Shown here: positions 54,858 to 64,000 of the stretch, piece by piece
Position numbering within the stretch: the stretch's first letter is position 1
Layout of the letters: every line of letters starts with the position of its first letter
Assembly: GCA_947471745.1 (NCBI GenBank)
Contig: CANJKZ010001148.1
Location: 613,501-677,500 of the forward strand
Direction: 5' to 3'
Origin: Closterium sp. Naga37s-1
Taxonomy: Eukaryota; Streptophyta; Zygnematophyceae; Desmidiales; Closteriaceae
DNA length: 64,000 bases
Program-made: the position numbers and the translations under genes
Notes under the pieces: model-generated
Seen by the model: only the letters and a program-made list of their open reading frames with translations
Told to the model about the DNA's origin: nothing
Database searches by the model: none

Positions 54858-57800
54858 GCTCAAGAGGTAGGCCCCAGGTAGGTTCATCTGCCGCAAGAGT
54901 TGCTGCGCTGCTGTGACCGAGGCAATGTAGGCGGCTGGTGCCTCTGAGACAGGGTCAATAATCCCCAATCCCCCCAACCTGACCGGTAGAGTTCCCTGGC
55001 GCCACAACAGACTCCTCTCCAGTTCGTTTGGGGGTACCCGAAGCTTAGCCGCTGCTAGTGCTGCTGCCATCAGTGTTTCACTCCAGCCCCTCCACCCCTC
55101 TTTCTCCAATACTTCCGCCGGTGTCGTCCTCAGCAGGTAGGAGATTCGGCGGGATATGCTCCTTGTGAGGATGAGCATCGCGCTCTGCGGGTGGAGCTGT
55201 GCCACCAGAGGTAATGTGGCCGACGCCTCATCTAGCCTCGACTGTGCTAGGGCGGTGCAAAAAGCAGGCGATCCGACTGGGCTGCCTAGAACCCGAATCC
55301 CGTCTGTGGTCTGCTGCAGGCCGATAGCAGGTGCCGTGCCGTCGTCGTCCTCGAGGGTTTGTCCCCATGCTGATGATTTTGCGGCGTTGCAGCGGAGGCC
55401 GAGGGTTGCCAGCTCCCTGGTGATGGCCCCAAAGGCCTCGTAGCAGGCCTCCTTCGGCCCCACTATCGTTATGTCGTCAGCGTAGGCTACTATGGCGACT
55501 TCTGGTAGGAAGGTTGCCGTGCTAAGCAGGCACGGTTGAATCGCAGCCGCGAAGAGTAGTGGGCCGAGCGGGTCCCCTTGACGCACACCCCGTGACGAGA
55601 GGATATGGTTCACCCCTAGACGCTCATCTACCAAGAGAGACGAAGGTGCCCCGTAGAGTGTTCTAACGAAAGCCATGAGCTGCAGGAAACTGGACTAGGA
55701 GAGAGCGTTGAAGAAAGCCGCCCGTTCGACGCTGTTGAAGGCGTTTTCTATGTCCAGCTGTAGCGCTACTCGTGTGTCGTCGTCTCTTAGTAGTGATCTG
55801 ACGGAGTGTATGATACACTCAGCGCCTCCCGGTATCGCCACCCCAAACTGCACCGGTAAGAAGAATTCTTTTATGTTGTCCGTTAAACCCCTCAATGCTG
55901 CCTTAGCCACGACGCGAAGTATAGCTTCCCCTATCGCGATAGGGCGGACGCCTCCTCCAGGCTTTTCTAGGGCGATTAACCGTGAAGGTAGCAGCAGGTC
56001 GCGGGTCGATTGAGTTTGGAACGTGCTCAGCAGGTAAGTCACTGTCTTAGCGAGTAGGATAAGCACCTCCCCGTTTGCCAGTGCTAGATCCTTGAGGTGT
56101 TCGAAGCAGGTGCCTGATGGGCCTGCTCCAACCCCGTTCGGACATTTCTTGAGAATTTCGCGAAGCTCGTCTGTCGACACGCTGAGGGTCGAGCGGTTGA
56201 ACCCGGTAACCAGGCCTGGTAGCGATGTTTCAGCTGCGGGGTGTTTCGCTTGGAGTGCCGTCAATGTTGCCGCCGTGGCTTCTGCGAGCGGTGTAGTTCG
56301 TAACGCTGCTACCGCTTTGGAAATATTTCCTTTCCTTATCAACCCCTCCGCTCTGGCGCATAAACCTGCATCGTCCGGTTGGTGTCGTACCGGACTCTCA
56401 TTGTCGGGGATGACACACGCGTCGGTGTAGAGGGGCTGCCAGGTGCCGAGTTGGAACTGGTGCAGGCGCAGCTCTATTGCTGTCCACCGGCTGCCTTCAA
56501 CAGGTTCAGGTGCCGGACGTAGCGTCAGCCTCGGTAAGTACTGTAGGATCGCCCATGCACCTGGGCAGTCAGGATTTTTTGAGAGTCGAATGAGTGGCGC
56601 CAGGAGGCAGAGCGTGTAGCTCTCCAGGATCTTGGGCGGCATTCTGCGTACCACGAAGGGTTGATCCCCTTTTTGGAGTGGATATTTGTCCCACGTGGCT
56701 GCCATCTCCCAGATGGAAGAGTCGTCCGCCAAGTCAGATGGTGATCTGGCCCCTGGGTCACTCTGTCCCTCATTTGGGGCTTCCTCGTTCACCCTCTCCT
56801 CCCGAGGGTTTCTCCTCTCCTCCTGTCGCCTTCGCTCCCCTCTAGTTGTCCCCTCTCCTTCCTCTTCCAACGAGATTTCTTCCGAGGGCATCGAAGCCGA
56901 AGCTTCATAATCCTCCCCGTCCTCACCCCTTTCAGCATCTGCTTCATTCTGAGTCGTGGGATCCGCCACCTGTTCAGGGCGATCGTGGCGCTCCCGCCAC
57001 GTTCCCGACCGCAGCAGCGCCTCTCTTCCACCAACGATTGCGCCACCTCCTCTCCGTCCGCCTCGTGCCCCGCGGGCTCCGACTCTCCCCATGCCTGCAG
57101 TTGCGCCTCCCCTACCCAAATTCTCAGCGTTTCGTCCACCTCGCCCGGCCTGTGGTGCTCGGCCCGCCGGGATCCACGGCGTGTTAGCCGGGACTGCCTG
57201 GTGACCTCGCGGTTGTCCCCAGGTAATCCCCTGGGCGCGTGTTGTGCTCCGTGTTTCACGGCGGGGTGTTTGTTGCACTGCTGTGTCTACTGCTGCGGCT
57301 GCTGGCGAGTTGTTGTTGACGGTGGTTGCTTGCCTAATGTCGTTCTCTGCTTCTATGCCTCCACCGCTCGTCCCCGCAGATGGCAATTGACGCCCTTGCG
57401 CTCGTGGCAACTGCCCTTGCAGAAGCCAGCCCAGGAGGGGTCCTGGGGGACCAGGTCCCAGCCCTGCTCCGGGCCGCCTCGGCGCTGGCTGGGCTCGAAG
57501 CTTCTTCTTCCCTGCCTTCCCGCGGGCGGCGCAGGCAGCTACGCCGGGTCTGTGACCCCGTCTATCACTCCCCTCCTGGCCGTGCCCCTGCGTGCTTGCG
57601 CCCTCGGCAGCAGCAGATGTTTCGGCGCTCATACCGGCGGTCGGCTCATCCTCCTCGGCCTGGTCTCCGTACTGTTCCCCTACCGCCGCTGTCACCACCG
57701 CTTCCAGCACAGCCGCCGTTACAGGCTCCGGTGACACCGCCAGTTCCGCCTCCTCTGTCTGTTCCAAAGCCACTGCCGGGCCCAGCACCTCTGGTTGCAA

Positions 57801-58505
57801 CGCCTGGGGGATGGCAGAGGGTGAAGCTGAGCCGCTGCCAAAGGCAGCGTCAGGCCCGCCACGCTCAACTGCAACCGCCGCCCCAGTCGCCTCAGCAGCA
57901 ACCACCTCCGGCCCCGCAGCATCTGCAGCCTCAACCGCCACAGCCGCCTCTGGCTCAGTCGCTGTTGCGCCGTTTTCCACTGCCGCCGCGGCCGCAGCCA
58001 CCTCGCCCCCCGCCGTCTCCTGTTCCTCCGCCACCTCCCCAGGTGCTGCTATTCCCTCCCGTCCCACCAGCTCCTCTTGCTGCTGCTCGTGTAGCTGCGA
58101 CGCCTCTCCTCGTCGAACAACGCGTAATGCACGTGGGGACATGCTTGACACTGCTGTCGTACGTGCTGGACCAACTCCACGTGTGCTTGGCACGCCAGGG
58201 TGTCGAGGTTGGGGGGATGATGCCATCAGAGCAGTCGGCGGCGGTGTCCGCGGCAACGGAGATGCTGCATTATCTCCCTCTGATCGGACTTGTCCAGGGC
58301 GCCCCTGGTGCAGCGCTTGGGCCCGGCCCTGGGGCGATGATGCGGCTTGCTGAGTCTGCTGAGGGGGCCCCTCTCGGCCTTGTATCAGCAGCCGCATCCG
58401 TCCTTCGCTGGATGGACGGGAGGCTGTGCTGGATACTCGCCGAGTAGCTGGTGGATTCCCTGTGCCGGCCCCCTTAGTAGCTGGCCTGGCTTTGGGCTTC
58501 CCCAT
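54855..58505 (-). pseudogene. LINE K2 ORF (non-LTR reverse transcriptase), one stop in RT, 3' truncated
   Basis: Minus strand from ATG at 58505. Residues 1 to about 600 are low-complexity (Ala, Pro, Gln, Glu, Gly). A conserved region follows (L-R-T-T-P-L-A-E-A; C-P-N-G-V-G-A-G-P-S-G-T-C-F-E-H-L; P-S-R-L-I-A-L-E-K-P-G-G-G-V-R-P-I-A-I-G-E) and the first RT Asp block (L-Q-L-D-I-E-N-A-F-N-S-V). A single TAG at 55695-55697 breaks the frame, which then continues unchanged with F-V-R-T-L-Y-G, G-V-R-Q-G-D-P-L-G-P-L-L-F and A-Y-A-D-D-I, ending L-G-G-L-G-I. After 54855 it runs into the GA repeat of K1, so the C-terminal endonuclease seen in M2 is missing. Apart from the stop it is well preserved. Clade assignment needs a tree. 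Confidence 0.8.
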
Positions 58506-58826
58506 GGCGGCAGAGGCACGCCTGGGGGTGTTGTTGTTGTTGTGTGTTGTCTAGTACTGCATGTTGTACTGCTCCATGCTATAGTCCTTGTTCCCTTTGT
58601 CCTTGCCACACCTCACGCGCGGCCAAAGGCCGCGCCGGCGAGCGGCGGCCGCCGAAGGCGGCCGGCGCGAGCCGCTGGTTTTTGGGGAGTAAACTGAACT
58701 CACCAGTGAAGAATGAGCTCAAAGGACTCCTCACTAGGTGCTTTATACTAGGGGAACAGCCATAGAAACGTCTAAGGACTAAGGACTAGGGAGGAGAGGG
58801 TGAAAAACGGCTAAGGACTAACCCCA

Positions 58827-58954
<128 letters not shown>

Positions 58955-59510
58955 CTCTCTCGAGCGAGCCGCCGGTTTTTGGGGAGTAAACTGAACTCAC
59001 CAGTGAAGAATGAGCTCAAAGGACTCCTCACTAGGTGCTTTATACTAGGGGAACAGCCATAGAAACGTCTAAGGACTAATTACTAGGGAGGAGAGGGTGA
59101 AAAACGGCTAAGGACTAACCCCAGGCCATCTCTCTCTCTCTCTCGCTCTCTCTCGAGCGAGCCGCCGGTTTTTGGGGAGTAAACTGAACTCACCAGTGAA
59201 GAATGAGCTCAAAGGACTCCTCACTAGGTGCTTTATACTAGGGGAACAGCCATAGAAACGTCTAAGGACTAATTACTAGGGAGGAGAGGGTGAAAAACGG
59301 CTAAGGACTAACCCCAGGCCATCTCTCTCTCTCTCTCGCTCTCTCTCGAGCGAGCCGCCGGTTTTTGGGGAGTAAACTGAACTCACCAGTGAAGAATGAG
59401 CTCAAAGGACTCCTCACTAGGTGCTTTATACTAGGGGAACAGCCATAGAAACGTCTAAGGACTAAGGACTAGGGAGGAGAGGGTGAAAAACGGCTAAGGA
59501 CTAACCCCAG

Positions 59511-60625
<1,115 letters not shown>

Positions 60626-60682
60626 AACTCCCCCTCATCGTGCTCTCATTCATCCCTTAGCTGCTCCCTGAAGCTGCCTCCC

Positions 60683-63600
60683 TTAGTTGAAGGACATGCC
60701 ACACAAGGTGGCGCAGGTCCAATGCTGATGCTCTGCAAGCCGCTTCGTCAAAAAATCTGCAGGTTGCTTGGTAGTGTTGATGTAGTGCAAGGAGACCGTG
60801 CCCTTCTTCACCTCCTTCCTCACCCAATGCCATTTGATATGCATGTGCTTGTTCAGCCCATGGAGCACAGCATTGCGAGCCATTGCAATTGCTCCTTGGC
60901 TGTCACAAAACACAGGTGTAGGACCCTCTTGCTCCTGCCCCAACTCCTCAAGCAACCTCCTCATCCAAACCACCTCCTTCACCCCATGAAACAACGCCAT
61001 GTACTCGCTCTCCGTTGATGAGTGAGCTATCTCCCCTTGCTTCTTAGACTTCCAGCTCACTGGACTCCCTCCAACACAGCATACATAGCCACCGTGGGAT
61101 GTTGCATCACTGATGTCACTTGCCCAGGTAGCATCGGTGAAGCACGAGAGGTACAAGTGTCCACGCCTTGCAGGTGCACCGGTCTTCGTGCTCACCTCCT
61201 CCACTCCCTTTTGCTTCAGCTGCCCATGCACTGAATATTGCAGCCCCACCCTTGAGGTTGCCATGCAGTACCTCACCAGCCTCTCTGCTGCATCAAGGTG
61301 CTCTTGAAGGGGCCTAGACACCACACGAGCCAGCTGCGAAACCGCGAATGAAATATCGGGGCGAGTGTTGACCGAAGCATACATCAAGCTCCCCACCATT
61401 GACTGGAACCGACGCTGCAACTCGGGCTCCAACACCTCACCCTCCTCTTCATCAAGGTGTAGCTGAAATCCTGAGGGTAGTGGAGTCTTTACACTCCTCC
61501 CTTCCTCCAGCCCATACCTCTCCCCCATGGCTGCAAGGTACTTGTGTTGGTGAAGCCTCAACCATCCCTTCACCTCGTCCCGCTCCACGTGAAGACCAAG
61601 GTAATACCCCACTGGTCCAAGGGCCTTGCATTGAAAGGTCTCCTTCAGCTTCCCTTGCACCTCCTTGATCCTCTCCAGGGATGGAGAGAAGAGGAGAATG
61701 TCATCGACGTAGACAAGGAGAAACACTTTCTCCTCATCCCCCTCGGTTATGAAGAGACTCTCGTCGCACCCGCTAACTTTGAAGCCAAGAGCCTCCAACG
61801 CCTCCACCAGCCTTGCATACCAGCACCTTGGAGCTTGTTTGAGGCCATAGATGGCCTTGTTGAGCCTGCAAACACGTCCGCTCCCATCGTCGTACCCCTC
61901 TGGCTGCTTCATGTAAATCTCCTCATCTACCACGCCATAGAGGAAAGCCGTCTTCACATCCATTTGCTCCACCTTCCAACCACAAACGGCAGCTGCTGCC
62001 AGCAACACCCGGAGCGTAGGAGCCTTGGCAACAGGAGCAAACACCTCCTTAAAGTCAACCCCCTCCCTCTGCTGGAAACCCTTGATCACAAGTCTTGTTT
62101 TGCGCCTCTCCAACTTCCCCTCCGCATCGGTCTTCACACGTAATATCCACGTGCAATCCAATGCCTTTCTTCCCGGGGGCAGATTGGTGAGGGTCCACGT
62201 TCCATTCTCCATGAGGCTCTTAAACTCATCCTCCCTTGAAGCCAACCAAGCCTCTCGATCATCTCCAGCAAGTGCTTCCTCCATCGAAGCCGGTTCATGA
62301 GGTAAGTTGACACCGAAGCAACAAATCTGCTCCATCTCTCCCTCGGCTCCCTTCTCCTCATCATCTTCCTCCTCCTGGACCAGCAATGCCTTGGGACCCC
62401 CAAGCCTTTCATACTTGAGGAAATCTCTTGGGTGAGCAGCTCTCTTGGGCCTCTCCTTGGCTGCACTCTCCTTAGCTCCACCACGGACAGCACCACGCTT
62501 CCCTTGGGTTGTCCGCCTTGGTGGAAGAGTAGGGGATGGTGTAGGCTGCTGCACCTCCTCCTCAGCATCACCTCTCTCAGCTACAGGGGCCTTCTCTTGC
62601 TGCAACACTCCCTCCACCTCTACTGCCTCCCCTTCAGCACCTCCCAAGTCATGTGACACCTCCGTTACCTCTGAAGACGAAGACAACTCGATGGGAATGA
62701 AGAGTGGGTCATTCGTTCCCACCTCTATTCCGAGCGGAATGGTGACCTTGCTCCTCCCTCGCTCCAACCACTCCTTGAACATGAGCCCCTCCATGAACTT
62801 GGCATCTCTGGTGGTGAAGATGGTGTTGGCTATTGGGTCCCACATGAGCCACCCCTTGCTCCCTTGTGCAAGTCCCAAATGAACAGCCCACACCGCCGCC
62901 GCTTGAAGCTTGTCACGCTTTTCCTTAGGGACGTGCACGAGTCCCATGCACCCAAAGACTCGAAGCATATCCACCAGAGGCTTCTTGCCCCTCCATTTCT
63001 CCATAGGGACCCAATGCTGCCCTCCCACATGAGTCAATACTCGGTTCTTGATGACGGTGGCATGGCGAATAGCGAGGGGCCAGAACCGTAAGGGTAGACC
63101 CGAGTCTACCAACATCGTTCTCCCGCCCTCCAAGATGGTCCGGTTCGCTCTCTCTGCCACGCCATTGGATTGAGGGGTGTAGGCCGTGGTGAGCTGCTGC
63201 TTGATGCCATGCCGCTTCAGCCAGCTCCGGAACTCCGCTCCCAAGAACTCCCCACCACGGTCACTACGTATCGCCTTCACCCGCTTGCCGCTCTCTCGCT
63301 CCACCATGGGCAGCCACTCTTCAATGATTACCCTTGCAGCATCACTCTTCTTTGCAAGTGGAAAGGACCAGGTGAGCCTTGTGTTGTCATCCACCATGGT
63401 CATAGAATACAGGGCCCCACTATCTCCCTTCACCTTCATGGGTCCCACGAGATCCACATGCACGAGCTCCACCGGGTCACTCGACTTCCCCTCCACCGAA
63501 TGGAAGGGAAACCGTGAAAACTTGCTGGTCAAGCAAGTCTCACAAGATCCCACCTCCTTGGGCTCCCCCTTTATCCTCAGCCCCTTGACTCTTTCCTCCT

Positions 63601-64000
63601 TAAACAGCTGCTGCAACTGAGGTAGCGCCACGTGGCCAAAGCGACGGTGTGCGGTGAGCCAATCCGTCTCACCCGTGCTAGGAGTTACACTTGGAAGCGC
63701 AGCCCCTCCATGCCCAAGGAGCCCACCATCACTGTCATCACCACCCCCTCTATTGTCCACGTGGTTAACACGCCCTCCTCTCACATCTCCAGCAGCCAAG
63801 CGCGCAGCCGCCTCCTTCCATGGCAGCACCGGTATCTCCCACATGGACCGGTGCATGTCCTTGCCGCCTCGGAGGTCCCACAATACGCGCCCATCCAGAG
63901 TTGCCTTGAAAACCTTTGTGCCCAACATCTCCATCTTCATCCCTGCCTCACTTAGGGCCTTGGTAGAGAGGAGGTTGGCACACAATCCAGGAACAAGGAG
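60683..64000 (-). CDS. Copia J pol polyprotein, uninterrupted, 5' end outside window
   Basis: The minus-strand frame is open from the window edge to 60683. The first residues, L-V-P-G-L-C-A-N-L-L-S, are the protease C-terminal block. Counting from 63985: zinc domain H113, H118, C148, C151; integrase triad D178 (H-V-D-L-V-G-P), D242 (S-D-R-G-G-E-F) and E278 (N-G-V-A-E-R), with the usual 35 residues between the last two; RT from about 590 with Y-V-D-D at 759-762; RNase H from about 930 (F-T-D-A-T-W-A; S-S-T-E-S-E-Y-M-A; C-D-S-Q-G-A-I) to the stop. All catalytic residues are kept. It reverse-transcribes and integrates the element's own RNA. This is the only pol in the window that could be active. 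Confidence 0.9.
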   Translation of the reverse strand, partial: LLVPGLCANLLSTKALSEAGMKMEMLGTKVFKATLDGRVLWDLRGGKDMHRSMWEIPVLPWKEAAARLAAGDVRGGRVNHVDNRGGGDDSDGGLLGHGGAALPSVTPSTGETDWLTAHRRFGHVALPQLQQLFKEERVKGLRIKGEPKEVGSCETCLTSKFSRFPFHSVEGKSSDPVELVHVDLVGPMKVKGDSGALYSMTMVDDNTRLTWSFPLAKKSDAARVIIEEWLPMVERESGKRVKAIRSDRGGEFLGAEFRSWLKRHGIKQQLTTAYTPQSNGVAERANRTILEGGRTMLVDSGLPLRFWPLAIRHATVIKNRVLTHVGGQHWVPMEKWRGKKPLVDMLRVFGCMGLVHVPKEKRDKLQAAAVWAVHLGLAQGSKGWLMWDPIANTIFTTRDAKFMEGLMFKEWLERGRSKVTIPLGIEVGTNDPLFIPIELSSSSEVTEVSHDLGGAEGEAVEVEGVLQQEKAPVAERGDAEEEVQQPTPSPTLPPRRTTQGKRGAVRGGAKESAAKERPKRAAHPRDFLKYERLGGPKALLVQEEEDDEEKGAEGEMEQICCFGVNLPHEPASMEEALAGDDREAWLASREDEFKSLMENGTWTLTNLPPGRKALDCTWILRVKTDAEGKLERRKTRLVIKGFQQREGVDFKEVFAPVAKAPTLRVLLAAAAVCGWKVEQMDVKTAFLYGVVDEEIYMKQPEGYDDGSGRVCRLNKAIYGLKQAPRCWYARLVEALEALGFKVSGCDESLFITEGDEEKVFLLVYVDDILLFSPSLERIKEVQGKLKETFQCKALGPVGYYLGLHVERDEVKGWLRLHQHKYLAAMGERYGLEEGRSVKTPLPSGFQLHLDEEEGEVLEPELQRRFQSMVGSLMYASVNTRPDISFAVSQLARVVSRPLQEHLDAAERLVRYCMATSRVGLQYSVHGQLKQKGVEEVSTKTGAPARRGHLYLSCFTDATWASDISDATSHGGYVCCVGGSPVSWKSKKQGEIAHSSTESEYMALFHGVKEVVWMRRLLEELGQEQEGPTPVFCDSQGAIAMARNAVLHGLNKHMHIKWHWVRKEVKKGTVSLHYINTTKQPADFLTKRLAEHQHWTCATLCGMSFN

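Noticed and set aside
55156..55443. Plus-strand ORFs opposite LINE K2
   Set aside because: Shadow frames of the conserved minus-strand RT.

Overview
The window is nuclear DNA of a plant-type (streptophyte) eukaryote, not a bacterial sequence. Three things support this. There are spliced exons of the anaphase-promoting complex subunit APC8/CDC23 and a four-exon phytocyanin/early-nodulin-like gene. Several Ty1/copia elements have primer-binding sites resembling the plant initiator-tRNA-Met type (TGGTATCAGAGC). There is also a plant-style PIF/Harbinger transposon. The large, repeat-packed, GC-rich layout with restriction-endonuclease-type LINEs would fit a charophyte alga such as Chara, or an early land plant, but the species cannot be fixed from the sequence alone.

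Layout. 1-1664: tail of an APC8 gene whose last two exons have been duplicated many times, with two perfect 24-bp palindromes at duplication joints. 2031-3487: three short inverted-repeat (MITE-like) elements. 3614-6384: two related non-autonomous LTR elements in opposite orientation. 7020-15530: a decayed copia element (E, minus strand) that holds a second copia element (D, minus strand, long LTRs). 15531-24888: copia element A (plus), holding nested copia B with LTRs and a CCACA target duplication; B has no reverse transcriptase. 24889-26480: copia fragment C (minus). 26838-29431: two LINE fragments (M1 minus, M2 plus) joined head to head; M2 ends in a restriction-like endonuclease. 31763-32746: the only apparently intact ordinary host gene, an early-nodulin-like phytocyanin. 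33264-39600: a Ty3/gypsy chromovirus (N) split by a 1.6-kb non-autonomous LTR element (P). About 39600-49130: a PIF/Harbinger transposon (Q) split by copia F, with an ACATA target duplication. 49131-54118: copia L (plus), same family as F. 54119-59607: two LINE 5' regions (K1, K2), each headed by tandem GA-microsatellite plus TATA-like promoter-type units. 59608-64000: copia J (minus), with an uninterrupted ORF of over 1,100 codons running off the window edge.

How it fits together: this is a layered pile of insertions in which the order of events can be read from the target duplications (B after A, D after E, P after N, F after Q). Most pol genes are dead, mainly through in-frame stop codons, several at CAG-to-TAG positions; J looks young. 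The most unusual material is the LINE family K/M (tandem TATA-bearing 5' units plus a C-terminal endonuclease) and the APC8 exon array with palindromic joints.
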